A program made the position numbers and the translations under genes. DNA of 63,446 nt from an uncultured Marinobacter sp. (GTDB taxonomy: Bacteria; Pseudomonadota; Gammaproteobacteria; Pseudomonadales; Oleiphilaceae): contig CAJXOQ010000002.1 in NCBI GenBank assembly GCA_913057975.1, positions 1 through 63,446 on the forward strand, in the 5' to 3' direction. Under the pieces are notes generated by a model. It did no database searches and was not told the DNA's origin. It saw only the letters and a program-made list of their open reading frames with translations. Positions 26,019 through 35,491 of this stretch are shown here, piece after piece (within the stretch, counting starts at the first letter, position 1; each line of letters opens with the position of its first letter).

Positions 26019-27389
26019 TCAGTGCCTGTTCCGCCCCCAAACCAGCGTTATCGCCACGCTGACCACAGCCGAAGCGGCCAGGGCACCAAGGAAGGGCGCC
26101 AGGGTAGGGATGCCCCCGGGGAAGCTGGCGGCAATAAGGCCTGCCGTCAGGCTGCCACCGGTCACCCAACCAGGAATAACCGCTCCCGCCAGGCCTGCAA
26201 GGCCACCGAACACCGCTGCGGTGGTGGTCATTCGCTTCCACAGCCCCATCAATACCGGTATCACCGCCGTCGCGCAGAGCAGGTCCGCAATCAGGAACAG
26301 CCTCAGTACGGATACACCCTGGAGTGCCACAATCACCACGGGAATCATCAGGATGACGGTCACCCATCGTGCCGATGTTATAGAGAGCCCTTGTTTCTCG
26401 GTTACCGCCAGGGAGGCGAGCGCGTTCTGGAGTGTGTCCACGGACGAGGCGACTAACGTAAGGGCCAGCACCAAGGCGGGAATGGTCAGCCAGGCGGGAG
26501 CGCCAGACAACAACGCAAAGAAGGGAATGGGTGGGGAACCGAGATCTGCCCCGCTCATGGCAGCGGCAATGCCCAAGCCGCCGACCACGGCAACCACGAT
26601 AATAGTCACCAGGCCGCCCAACAAGGCGCCGCTACGTAATGCCGAGGTATCACGGGCGGACCACAGACGCTGCCAGTAGCCCTGGTGAAACAGGTTGGCG
26701 GCGGTTACGGCGATCACCAGTGTCAGGGCAACGCCCAGGGCACTGCCTACTGGCGCGGAGGGGGCGTCAGCCATTTGCAGTGCCGGTAGCCGGTCCATTG
26801 CCACGAATCCGACAATGGCCAGTAGCCCGATCAGCAGGAACGCCTGCCACTGGTCCGTGACGATGCTGGCTCGCAGGCCACCCCAGGTGGTGTATATGAG
26901 TGTGGCAACGGCCACGCCAAGCACCGCAAGGTTCCCATTCACGCCCGACAACAATGAGGTGATGGCGCCGATGGCGGTGAGTTCGGCGGTGAGGAAACAC
27001 AGCATGTAGAGCACGGAGATGAGCGACACGTAGCGGCGAACCGATGTGCCATAGCAGGCCTGGGCAAACTCACCAATGCTGCGGCCCTGAGGCAGGTAGC
27101 GCCGGATGGCCGGGCCACAGAAAGCAAACACGATAAAGGGCAGGGCGGCGCCGAGGGCGTAACCGGCCAGTGCCACTGGCCCCACCAGGGCGCCGACTTC
27201 CGGGGGCGCGAAGAGTATCCAGCCGCCCATGCCCGATGCCAGGAAGGATAGCCCGAGTGCCCGTGCGCCCTGACTGTTGCGGGCCGTCACGAAATCATCC
27301 AGGCCGCCATCGGCCAGGCGAGCCCGCAGTCCCAACCAGGTGAACAGAACGAGTGCAGCCGCCAGGGCCGCTACCGTGGTGTAGAGCAT
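26019..27389 (-). CDS. Sodium:solute symporter (SSS family)
   Basis: A 456-residue multi-span inner-membrane protein with about 12-13 hydrophobic segments. Family-like segments are GLSFLASGMGGWILFAPPEVGA (in part), RSIGEFAQACYG, YTTWGGLRASIVTDQWQAFLL (in part; the GGLRA-TD-Q motif is the SSS signature) and SSVDTLQNALASLAVTE. SSS proteins import solutes such as proline, pantothenate, acetate or galactose with sodium. The substrate cannot be named. It stands alone, with a GGAGAG ribosome site before ATG 27389. Confidence 0.88.
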   Translation of the reverse strand: MLYTTVAALAAALVLFTWLGLRARLADGGLDDFVTARNSQGARALGLSFLASGMGGWILFAPPEVGALVGPVALAGYALGAALPFIVFAFCGPAIRRYLPQGRSIGEFAQACYGTSVRRYVSLISVLYMLCFLTAELTAIGAITSLLSGVNGNLAVLGVAVATLIYTTWGGLRASIVTDQWQAFLLIGLLAIVGFVAMDRLPALQMADAPSAPVGSALGVALTLVIAVTAANLFHQGYWQRLWSARDTSALRSGALLGGLVTIIVVAVVGGLGIAAAMSGADLGSPPIPFFALLSGAPAWLTIPALVLALTLVASSVDTLQNALASLAVTEKQGLSITSARWVTVILMIPVVIVALQGVSVLRLFLIADLLCATAVIPVLMGLWKRMTTTAAVFGGLAGLAGAVIPGWVTGGSLTAGLIAASFPGGIPTLAPFLGALAASAVVSVAITLVWGRNRH

Positions 27390-27450
27390 GGTGTGTCTCT
27401 CCGTTAATCATAAAGCCGGGAATAGTGACATATTCCACGTGGTGCTGCGA

Positions 27451-27480
27451 TTGACTGTCTGTCTTATGCTTTACTGTAGT
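27451..27480 (+). promoter_or_regulatory. Putative sigma-70 promoter for the DksA-like gene
   Basis: TTGACT (27451-27456) and TGTAGT (27475-27480) are separated by 18 bases and lie 44 bases before the ATG at 27524. The match is 5/6 and 4/6 to consensus. Transcription would start near 27487. Confidence 0.45.
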
Positions 27481-27523
27481 AAGTCACCATTCGGAATTGA
27501 ACCGACGGGGGAGGCCCCACCCA

Positions 27524-27844
27524 ATGAGCAATCGCAAATCGGAACTGGAAACCCTGCGTGCTGACCTTAAGGCACGCCTGTCAAAGTATGAAGCCCACCA
27601 GCATCGCCAGGGTGGCGCGCTGGAGAAAGACTTCGAAGAACAGGCCGTACAGACCCAGAATGACGAAGTGGTCGATTCGCTGGAGACAGAAACCCGCAAC
27701 GAGCTGGCCCAGATCGAACACGCCCTTGAACGCCTTGCTGAAGGGCTCGGGGACGAATGTGAAGGGTGCGGCGAAGACATCGATCCACGGCGCCTGCAGG
27801 TATTGCCCTACACCACTGTCTGCGTGAAGTGTGCCGAAGACTGA
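27524..27844 (+). CDS. DksA/TraR-family C4 zinc-finger protein
   Basis: A 106-residue protein from ATG 27524, preceded by GGGGGAGG. It has a coiled-coil N-terminal half (LRADLKARLSKYEAH and ETETRNELAQIEHALERLAEG) and a C-terminal zinc finger CEGCGEDIDPRRL...CVKC. Short DksA/TraR relatives bind RNA polymerase in the secondary channel, sometimes independent of ppGpp. The acidic tip of DksA (DxxDxA) is not evident, but the segment FEEQAVQTQNDEVVDSLE lies in the usual tip region. It converges with malT (7 bases apart) and is divergent from the symporter. Confidence 0.88.
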   Translation: MSNRKSELETLRADLKARLSKYEAHQHRQGGALEKDFEEQAVQTQNDEVVDSLETETRNELAQIEHALERLAEGLGDECEGCGEDIDPRRLQVLPYTTVCVKCAED

Positions 27845-27851
27845 ACCGTTA

Positions 27852-30617
27852 TCACTCCCCCTGAATCTTGCTGAGCAGGTCTTTGGCCAGTTCAATGGCC
27901 TCTGACCGGTGGCTGATGTTCTGCTTTTGGTAGAGGCTGCGGATGTGCGTCTTCACCGTCGTGGAGGCGACTTTCAGGTGTTCGGCGATCTGGTCATTCG
28001 ACAGGCCGGCGTGGATCAGGCTGAGTATCTGCCATTCCCGGCGGGTAAGGGGAGATGTGCGGATCAGTTCCGGCACATCCGGCCGGTCGATAATATCCTG
28101 AATGATGGCTTCGTCCAGTGAAATCCGGATGGCGCGGCTGAAATCCCGTTGTTGCTGAGCCAACTGGATCAGGCGTTCGGCGCGCTGCAGTTCCATTCCG
28201 TCAATCGCTTCATCGTTGATCAGCGCTTTCAGGATCACGATCAATACCTTACCCATACGCAGGAAGCTGCCAACCGCCCCGGTAGTGCTGGCCAGTTGGA
28301 GCGCAGCGACCATGTGCTTCAGGGCGTTCTCGCGATCTTCGGTGTCCCAGTAAAGCAGCGCCAGGGCGATATGGTTGCGGTTGAGGTCGGTTTTGAGCCC
28401 CACCTGTTCCGCTACGGCTTGCAGTCCAGTCAGCAGGGGCTGGGCCTTGCTGTACAGCCCCAGGCTCATGTATGCCCGTGCCCGGTTGCGACCGTTGCAC
28501 TGATTGAAGTGGTTGGTCGCCGTGGTGGGGTCGACGGGCGGGGCGATGGTAAGCCAACGTTGTATGGCTTCCCGGTCCCGAACCGCATCCCAGTAGGCGA
28601 GCATGGTGGCATGTGCATTGGCGACCCAGTCCAGATGATAGTCCCCGGAGGCGAGCATTTTCTGCATCTTGGCGATGTAGTCCGCGCACAGGCTTTGTCG
28701 GCCCCTGGCGTGGGCCACTTTGGCCAGCGATGTATAGCTTTGCACGTACCAGCGTTCCCCCTGGGCTTCCAGGATCTCGATGCCCTGGAGCGCACACCGC
28801 TCAGCATTTTCCAGATGGTGCCATTCCCACATGATCTGACTGCGGATGCGGAACAGGAATTCCAGTATTGGCAGGTGGTTGAGGTGGTTCTCCTCGGCGT
28901 ACTGGAAGCCCCGTTCCTGGATGTTGTAGGCCTTCTGCAACAAGCCCATGGCAACGCTGATTTCAGACTGCTGACACAGGGCCCAGAGCACGTTCTGGTG
29001 GGCCTGGTGTGCCCGGGCGAGGTGTTCGGTTTCCTGCATGCGGGCGAGGGCTTCTTCCAGTTCGCCCTGTACAAACAGAGCCTCCCCAATAACGGAGGCC
29101 GCCGCCACGCGGGATGTGGGCAGGAAGCGGGCTTCCTGGTCGATGGCCTCGCGGGCGAGGGCCAGGGCACGTTCCCCATCCCCGTAATTCATGGCAACCT
29201 GGGCGCGAATCGCACTGAACTCACCATGTACGGCGCGCTGTGTGTCTTCCGTCATGGATGCTTCCAGGCGGGTTTCCGCAGCCGACAACCAGTTTTCAAC
29301 TTCGTCAAACTTGTACTGGCCCTGGGCAACCCAGGCCCTGAGCAGTGTCAGTGTCGGATCCTGGGCAATGATATCCTGGGGCAGGGCGTCGAGGCATCGC
29401 TGCAGCAGTATAAACTGGCCTTCGGTGAAAAACTTGCGGCCGTGAATGGTCAGTACGCGGGTGATACGGTCCGCATCGTCGGCGGCGATGGCGTGGCGGG
29501 CGGCCTCTTCGGCGTGGTCCAGTTCCAACCAGGCGTCACTGGCCCGCTGGTGCAGCTGTTGCCGGTTCTCTTCAGTCGTGCAGCTCAAAAGGTGCTGGAG
29601 GTAGACGGAAAACAGCGGATGGTAGCGGAACCACAGGGCGGAATTGTCCACGGGCGTTATAAACAGCCCCATGGAGAGAAGGCCGCTGAGCAAGGCCTGG
29701 CCGTTGCTGTCGTCCATTACCCGCATGACCATTCGCGCGTTGAAGCGGTCCAGTATGCTGGTGCGCAGCAGGAAAGTTCGCTGCTGTTCCGTCAGCCCCT
29801 GCCCAACCAGTTCGTCAAAGTAGTCAAAGATGTGCTGGTTGCCGTACTCGAGCTGATCCACAAAATCGTTGAATTCGATGCTGGTCAGTGCGGATGCGGA
29901 CAGAAGCTGGAGTGCCGACACCCAGCCTTCAACCCGCCTGACAGCCCGCTCGATGCTTTCCCGCGAAATTTCGAACGGCAATCGGCTGTCAAAGTAGCTC
30001 TGTGCTTCGTCTGCACCAAAGGCCAGATCCCGTGAGGTGATCTCGGCCATCCGTCCCTGCATCCTCAGTTGCGCGACGCCAATGGGTGGCACCGTCCGGG
30101 TGATCAGGACGAGAGTCAGGCAGGCAGGTTGATGCCGCAGCAGGAAGCGCAGTGCGTTGTGTATGACCTCGTTCTCAATCAGGTGATAGTCGTCCAGCAC
30201 CAGGTACAGCGGTTCACCGTCCAGCCCGTCCAGTGGAAGCTCGGCGAGAAGGTCGGTGAGAAAACTCTCCAGATCGTCGTACCCCTTCTCCTGCAACTTC
30301 CGCAGCGTGGCCTTGCAACTGCCGGGAGCTGCAACCTCAAGTGCCTTGGCCAGATAGCCTGCAAATCGGGCCGGGTCGTTGTCGCCGACTTCCAGGCGGT
30401 ACCAGGCGCTGGTGGCCTCCAGTGCCCCAAGACGATCCGCCACGGTGGTGGTTTTGCCATAGCCGGCGGGTGCATGCACCAGCAGCAGACTTACCGGTTC
30501 CAGGCCGTGGAGAAGGTCGTTGAATTTTTCCCGGTGTAAAAGGGCGGGTGGTGGTTGTGGGCTCTGGTTTTTGGCAGCGATGAACGTCAGTTGTCCCGGA
30601 TTCAGTGTTGTTGTCAT
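27852..30617 (-). CDS. malT: MalT, ATP-dependent LuxR-type activator of maltose genes
   Basis: A 921-residue STAND-class regulator close in size to Escherichia coli MalT (901). Walker A is APAGYGKTT (about 50-58), and Walker B is in LYLVLDDYHLIENEVIHNALRF (in part). A long TPR-like sensor region follows, and the C-terminal LuxR helix-turn-helix (about 853-921) reads PELIRTSPLTRREWQILSLI then VASTTVKTHIRSLYQK, both very close to my memory of MalT. In enteric bacteria MalT with ATP and maltotriose activates promoters carrying GGGGA(T/G)GAGG boxes; such boxes occur at 2848-2877 before the alpha-glucosidase. AlkS is a related alternative, but the C-terminus favours MalT. It is divergent from the C39/FadL/MalM-like operon. 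Confidence 0.9.
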   Translation of the reverse strand: MTTTLNPGQLTFIAAKNQSPQPPPALLHREKFNDLLHGLEPVSLLLVHAPAGYGKTTTVADRLGALEATSAWYRLEVGDNDPARFAGYLAKALEVAAPGSCKATLRKLQEKGYDDLESFLTDLLAELPLDGLDGEPLYLVLDDYHLIENEVIHNALRFLLRHQPACLTLVLITRTVPPIGVAQLRMQGRMAEITSRDLAFGADEAQSYFDSRLPFEISRESIERAVRRVEGWVSALQLLSASALTSIEFNDFVDQLEYGNQHIFDYFDELVGQGLTEQQRTFLLRTSILDRFNARMVMRVMDDSNGQALLSGLLSMGLFITPVDNSALWFRYHPLFSVYLQHLLSCTTEENRQQLHQRASDAWLELDHAEEAARHAIAADDADRITRVLTIHGRKFFTEGQFILLQRCLDALPQDIIAQDPTLTLLRAWVAQGQYKFDEVENWLSAAETRLEASMTEDTQRAVHGEFSAIRAQVAMNYGDGERALALAREAIDQEARFLPTSRVAAASVIGEALFVQGELEEALARMQETEHLARAHQAHQNVLWALCQQSEISVAMGLLQKAYNIQERGFQYAEENHLNHLPILEFLFRIRSQIMWEWHHLENAERCALQGIEILEAQGERWYVQSYTSLAKVAHARGRQSLCADYIAKMQKMLASGDYHLDWVANAHATMLAYWDAVRDREAIQRWLTIAPPVDPTTATNHFNQCNGRNRARAYMSLGLYSKAQPLLTGLQAVAEQVGLKTDLNRNHIALALLYWDTEDRENALKHMVAALQLASTTGAVGSFLRMGKVLIVILKALINDEAIDGMELQRAERLIQLAQQQRDFSRAIRISLDEAIIQDIIDRPDVPELIRTSPLTRREWQILSLIHAGLSNDQIAEHLKVASTTVKTHIRSLYQKQNISHRSEAIELAKDLLSKIQGE

Positions 30618-30702
30618 CAGGATCTTCAGTAATTGGTGTCAGACAGTAGCAAGGAATGTGATACCGGCTTTGTTGCTCTGCGTCAACTTCCCGTTGTTGC
30701 GA

Positions 30703-30768
30703 TTTGAGGGGCATGAACCAGTTCTCAAAACCGGCAGGGAGGGCCCCTTCTGCAGCGGCAGATTTGAG
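30703..30768. repeat. Three TTTGAG motifs in the malT/C39 divergent region
   Basis: GATTTGAGG occurs at 30701-30709 and again at 30761-30769, exactly 60 bases apart, and an inverted TTTGAG (CTCAAA, 30724-30729) lies between. These could be operator half-sites for the divergent promoters. No MalT-box core was found in this 252-base gap. Significance is unproven. Confidence 0.35.
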
Positions 30769-30869
30769 GCACAGTTATCTTTAAGGCGTTAGCGATTTCG
30801 GTATCTTACCGTAACAAGATGTAACTCGGAAAACGTGATGTCTAATAATAACAGGGACTTCGTCTGACC

Positions 30870-31670
30870 ATGCTGCTGGTACTCGCCGGATCCATCCTCA
30901 CTTTCACTATGGCCCAGGAGGCGGTCGTCGTGGAGCCTTATGAACAGGGCACCATTGTGATTGAGCAGGATTTCGATACCAGCCCCATTGAGTTGCGGAC
31001 GGACACTCGCGTCGAACCACTTGTTGAGCAGAAGTTCCGCAACATCGTTCGTCAGGCTTACGACTACAGCTGCGGTAGCGCTGCGTTGACCACGGTTCTG
31101 AATTTTTACCTCGGTAGAAACCTTGGTGAGCGGCAAGTCATGGAGGGGCTGCTTCACTACGGCGAAAGTGAACGGATTGTGCAGCGCCGCGCCTTTTCCA
31201 TGCTCGACATGAAACGCCTGGTCACTGCCCTTGGTTATCCCTCCGGCGGGTTCCGCGCCACGATTGATGATCTGATTGACCTCGATCACCCGGCCATCGT
31301 TCCCATTCAGCACGCGGGTTTCAAACACTTTGTGGTGCTGCGGACCATTCGTGATGGCCGGGTTTATCTCGCTGATCCGGCGGTCGGCAACATCTCCTTC
31401 ACGCTTGCCCAGTTTGAAGAGACCTGGGACGACAACGTGCTCTTTATTGTATTTCCCGGCAGTGACAAGCCGCTGGACTATCTGGAGTTAAAAGAAGAAG
31501 ACCTACGGTTTGTCGATGACCAGACCATGACCTTGCTGGCCTTGCAGAAGTTACCGGAATTTCATGAATCCACGGAACGCAGGATCAGAAACATGCTGGA
31601 GCGCCAGAAGAATAATCCGGATGGCAGTGTTGAGAACACCCGGAAGCAGCTGTTTTACCGGCGCCATTAA
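30870..31670 (+). CDS. C39-family cysteine peptidase, FapD-like, exported
   Basis: A 266-residue protein with a hydrophobic N-terminus and a C39 domain lacking an attached ABC transporter. The catalytic Cys68 is in YDYSCGSAA, His153 in AGFKHFVVL and Asp169 in YLADPAVGN. The segment RNIVRQAYDYSCGSAA and FSMLDMKRLVTALGYPSGGFR (in part) resembles FapD, the periplasmic peptidase of functional amyloid operons. No FapB/FapC-type amyloid subunit is present here. The only available ATG gives a very short signal with no basic residues, which is odd. It heads an operon with a FapF-like barrel, a FadL-like porin and a MalM-like lipoprotein. Confidence 0.85.
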   Translation: MLLVLAGSILTFTMAQEAVVVEPYEQGTIVIEQDFDTSPIELRTDTRVEPLVEQKFRNIVRQAYDYSCGSAALTTVLNFYLGRNLGERQVMEGLLHYGESERIVQRRAFSMLDMKRLVTALGYPSGGFRATIDDLIDLDHPAIVPIQHAGFKHFVVLRTIRDGRVYLADPAVGNISFTLAQFEETWDDNVLFIVFPGSDKPLDYLELKEEDLRFVDDQTMTLLALQKLPEFHESTERRIRNMLERQKNNPDGSVENTRKQLFYRRH

Positions 31671-31729
31671 CGTGCCGGGCGCAAAGCCGGCACACAGGAA
31701 CCAATACAATTAGAAATAAGGGAGTCAGG

Positions 31730-32740
31730 ATGAATCGTTGGTTAGTGCGAGGTTTTATCCTTTTTTCCGTGACTGGCCTTTTACCAACCATGGCATTGTC
31801 GCAGGAAGGAAACGTAGACGAGGCGAGGGAGGCGCTTGCAAGACAGGAGGGTGACGAGGATTCATCCAAGCAGTTGGAAGAGGTGTTCCAGGCGGCCGAG
31901 ACCAGCTATTCGCTGCAGAAGAAGGGCACCCATTCCCTGAACTATTCGTTCGATTACTCCTACACCGGTGATCAGCGTCTCGACCTGGCCATTACCGATG
32001 GATCGGTCCGCAATCTCGACGTGGTGCCGTCCGCGACCCACAACTTTACCAATGCGTTCTCCTACGACTATGGCTTGTTGGATAACCTGACCGTGGGCAC
32101 GCGGGTGCCGTTGGTGGTGAAATACGATACCCAGGATGAGCTGAACATCTACGATTTCGGAGACATCTCTGCGACTGCACGCTGGCAGCCCTTCGCCTAT
32201 GTTCCGGGCAAGATGTCCACCACGGTCTTCGGCACTTTAACGTCCAAGACGGGCGTCAGTCCTTATGAAATCGATATCGATGAGCAACTGTCCACTGGTA
32301 GCGGGTACTACTCGATTGCCGGCGGCGTGAGTTTCTCAAAGGTACTGGACCCAGTGGTTGTGTTCGGCTCTACCAGTGCCACTTACAACATCCCCGAAAC
32401 TGGTCTACAGCAAGTCCGGGGTGCCCGTGTGTTGCAGGAAATTGAGCCCGGTTTCGGACTGTCCGGTTCCGCTGGGTTCGCCTATTCACTGTCCTATGAT
32501 ATTTCCCTCAGCATTTCCGCCCAACTGAGTTATACCGATCAGACCATCCTGTCCTTTAGCGACGGCACCCAGGCTGTTGCCCAGGACCAGATGAGCGGTT
32601 TCCTCAGTATGTCGCTCGGTACTCGCGTGAGTGATACCACCATCGTGAACACCAGCCTTGGTATTGGCCTTACCGAAGACGCACCTGATTTCTCGCTGGG
32701 CGTGTCCCTGCCCATCAAATTCTCAGGTCTCAAAGAGTGA
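31730..32740 (+). CDS. Outer-membrane barrel with N-terminal coiled coil (FapF-like)
   Basis: A 336-residue protein with a signal peptide ending near ALSQ. A predicted helix (about 26-60, VDEAREALARQEG and SKQLEEVFQAAETSYSL) precedes a beta-barrel of amphipathic strands starting at HSLNYSFDYSYTG. This helix-then-barrel layout is that of FapF, the trimeric porin exporting amyloid subunits in Pseudomonas. Together with the upstream FapD-like peptidase it suggests a peptide secretion pair. The link is by architecture and synteny only. The ribosome site GGGAG is well placed before ATG 31730. Confidence 0.7.
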   Translation: MNRWLVRGFILFSVTGLLPTMALSQEGNVDEAREALARQEGDEDSSKQLEEVFQAAETSYSLQKKGTHSLNYSFDYSYTGDQRLDLAITDGSVRNLDVVPSATHNFTNAFSYDYGLLDNLTVGTRVPLVVKYDTQDELNIYDFGDISATARWQPFAYVPGKMSTTVFGTLTSKTGVSPYEIDIDEQLSTGSGYYSIAGGVSFSKVLDPVVVFGSTSATYNIPETGLQQVRGARVLQEIEPGFGLSGSAGFAYSLSYDISLSISAQLSYTDQTILSFSDGTQAVAQDQMSGFLSMSLGTRVSDTTIVNTSLGIGLTEDAPDFSLGVSLPIKFSGLKE

Positions 32741-32757
32741 GTTCAGCCTCTGACGTT

Positions 32758-34403
32758 TTACGGGAAGGGAAGATTTCATGGGAATAACCAGCCACAAGAG
32801 ACAGATTGCCGCTGCTATGATGGCAGCCTCGGTGACCTGTGGTGTCGAGGCGCAGCTGGCACAGAACCTGACCATTCATCCCAAGGCGTTGGCTCTGGGG
32901 AACGCCGTGACGGCCGATCCGCCCGGCATTATGGCGATCCATTACAACCCGGCGGGGCTGACCAAGCTGGATGGACGTCAGCTTGAAGTTAACCTGATGA
33001 GCGTCTACCTCGACATTGACGCCGATTTCCACGCCCCGGATGGCTACGAGATTTTCGGCATCGATGGCCTGGAAACCGACCCGCTCACCGGCGAACAGCG
33101 TGACCCGGTCGCGAACAAGCACAGCCATACCAACAACGTGGCCCTGTATCTTCCGGGATTTGGCATATTGCGGGCGCCGCCTGGCCCCGCCATCGCTCCG
33201 TCTGCTGGTATCAGCATTAACCCGCCGGGGTCGAAGCTGACCTTTGGCAACGCCTTCTACTTGCCCCTGGCCGCCGGTTTCTATCGCGAGAAGGACGACC
33301 CGGGGCGCTACATGCCGCAGGCAACGGCACTGCAGCGGACAACTTATCTATCGCCAACCGTCGGTTACAAGATCAACGATGAGTGGTCGGTGGGTGCCGG
33401 CATCCATTTGTCGCACATGGGGATTGCGGCGGACCAGTACATGCGCGCGCCCAACATGCTGCTGGGTGTCGCCGAGGTGCTCCAGGATGCGTTCAACTGT
33501 GAAAGCGGGGATGAACCCCTGCAGCCGTGGCTTGCCCTCTGTGGGGGTAACGTGGGGCCGTGGGACGACATTGGCGCGTTGAGCATCAATGTGCAGGAAA
33601 CCCTGTCGCCCACCTATGCGCTTGGGGTCATGTGGGAGCCGAACGAGTGGTTCAGCTGGGGGGCAAGCTATACCTCAGAAGCCGACATGAACATGAAGGG
33701 TACTTTCGAGATCGAGTACACGGATGATTGGTCTGGCTTCTGGCAGAGTGTGAACGGCTCCGTACTGGGCGCCATCACGTCGGCGATTCTCAGCCTACCT
33801 TCCGGTGCTCCAAGGGAAGCGGGTAACGTGTCCATGGATCTGACCTATCCCCAACACTTCCAGACCGGTATCAGTCTCGATGTTCATCCCAAATTGACCG
33901 TGAACGTGGATGTGGGGTGGACGGATTACAAACAGTGGGACGCGTTTGTGTTCCGCTTTGACCGCAACCTGGAGTTCCTGAACGCCGCGCGGATTTTGTC
34001 ACCCCAGAACGCCACTCCCAACACACTGAGGTTGCCTCTCGGTTTTACCGATCAGTGGAACTGGGGTTTTGGGCTGGAGTTCCATGCGTCGTCCCGTCTG
34101 GACCTGCGCGCGGGTGTGGAAATCCGGGATTCGGTGATTCCCGATGACCAGCGCCAGATTATGGCGCCGTTCGGCGGTGCAAATCTCTACAGTATTGGTA
34201 TGGGGTATCGGTGGGATAAGGATACTGAGATCGACATGAACCTGAGCTATCTGCAATCCATAGAAACGATTCCTGCCAACGGCAGTTGTAACCTAAACTG
34301 TGACAATATTACCAATATCATCTACAACCCCTACGCGGGGCTGGATGTGAAAACCTCGCTACGGGTTGTCACGGCAGGTCTCAGTTTCCGTACCAAATTC
34401 TGA
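32758..34403 (+). CDS. FadL/TodX-family outer-membrane porin
   Basis: The ATG at 32778 starts a 541-residue protein; the listed left edge includes its upstream region with GGGAAG. A signal peptide ends near GVEAQ. The mature N-terminus LALGNAVTADPPGIMAIHYNPAGLTKLDGRQLEV (in part) contains the FadL-type HYNPAGL motif, and the rest is strand-rich with a terminal SFRTKF ending in Phe. FadL proteins move hydrophobic compounds (fatty acids, hydrocarbons) across the outer membrane by lateral diffusion. It is about 90 residues longer than Escherichia coli FadL. Its neighbours suggest a lipid- or hydrocarbon-facing surface system. Confidence 0.88.
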
Positions 34404-34438
34404 CGCAAACGCGTTTACGAACAGGGTGTTTTGCCCCG

Positions 34439-35488
34439 ATGTTGAAATGCCGTTATGTGTTTGTTGCTTGCCTGACGCTGGCGCTGAATGGTTGCCAGTT
34501 GTCAGGCTCCGACTCGTCCGGAAGCCGTGAAGGGTATTTCACCTGGGTGGACGAGCAGGGGCGGGTACGGCATTCGCCGATACCGCAGGGCTCCGGTGAA
34601 AGTGATGACAGCGAGTACACAGAAGCAACGGATGATCACGGCAGGGCCAGTTCCGCCGAATCATCCACACCTGAAGATGACGCATCTAGCAGGTATCATC
34701 AGGAGTACAACCTCGAGAACTACCCCGATGGCAATCAGCTCGAAAAAGACGGTTATGTTCGTCCGGGCGAACCCAAGCCTTATTTCACCTGGCGTGATGC
34801 CCAGGGCAACCTTCGTGTCAGCTACTACCAGCCGGATACCCGGACCGCTGTCGTGAAGGGGCGTATCAAGCCGCCGATTCAACTGACGGAGGCCAGTATC
34901 CACCAATCGGGAGAAACCGTGGAGTCGCCGGGGCTGCCGGAAGATGCTGACCCCGAAGCCATGGCGGTCCTGGGAATTGATCCCGGAGAGGAAAGTTTTT
35001 TCCAGCAATGGGCGGGGCAATGCTGCCAGGCGCTGGAACGGTCGGAGCCTGAGCAATGGCAGGAAGGTCGTGAATTCGGGGTATCCATGGGTGACAACGC
35101 CCCCCGCTATTCGTTCAGCACGGGTGAAAGCCGTTACCGTCTGGTCAGACTGCCGCCGGCGGATCAATACACCGATTTCATCCTCCACATCAGGTCGTTC
35201 AACCACGACGGAATGTTTGTGCCCTCGGTGGCTTTTCTTGATGCCTCGTTCGCCCCCGTTCGAATCGTGACCGACCTGGTGGCTAGCTATGTGCCTGAAT
35301 CCTGGTATCAGTACGGCTACCTTCACGCTTACATTCCGGTGTTCCCGAGCCGGGGTGAGCGCTGGATGGTGATTTTCACCCGCGAGGCGGATCTGGCGGG
35401 GCAGACGGTTATCGAGGACAAGTACGGCCCCAAGGCCATCCCTCACATCGGTACTGGTGAGCTCAGTCTCTCCCGCGCTGGCGAGTGA
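34439..35488 (+). CDS. Lipoprotein with two DUF4124-like motifs and a MalM domain
   Basis: A 349-residue lipoprotein (lipobox LNGC, Cys19). The N-terminal half has two YFTW-D-G-R/L-V type motifs, YFTWVDEQGRVRHSP and YFTWRDAQGNLRVSYY, resembling DUF4124. The C-terminal part (about 215-345) matches the MalM pattern: RLVRLPPADQYTDFILHIRSF (in part), FVPSVAFLDASFAPVRIV, and RWMVIFTREADLAGQT. MalM is a periplasmic protein of maltose operons with unknown activity. It closes the operon begun by the C39 gene and ends 3 bases from the converging deacetylase. Whether it relates to malT nearby is unclear. Confidence 0.75.
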   Translation: MLKCRYVFVACLTLALNGCQLSGSDSSGSREGYFTWVDEQGRVRHSPIPQGSGESDDSEYTEATDDHGRASSAESSTPEDDASSRYHQEYNLENYPDGNQLEKDGYVRPGEPKPYFTWRDAQGNLRVSYYQPDTRTAVVKGRIKPPIQLTEASIHQSGETVESPGLPEDADPEAMAVLGIDPGEESFFQQWAGQCCQALERSEPEQWQEGREFGVSMGDNAPRYSFSTGESRYRLVRLPPADQYTDFILHIRSFNHDGMFVPSVAFLDASFAPVRIVTDLVASYVPESWYQYGYLHAYIPVFPSRGERWMVIFTREADLAGQTVIEDKYGPKAIPHIGTGELSLSRAGE

Positions 35489-35491
35489 CGT

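Noticed and set aside
28149..30035. Long open frame of 628 codons on the plus strand inside malT
   Set aside because: It is fully antisense to a convincing MalT, has no recognisable motif or ribosome site, and such frames are common opposite high-GC genes.
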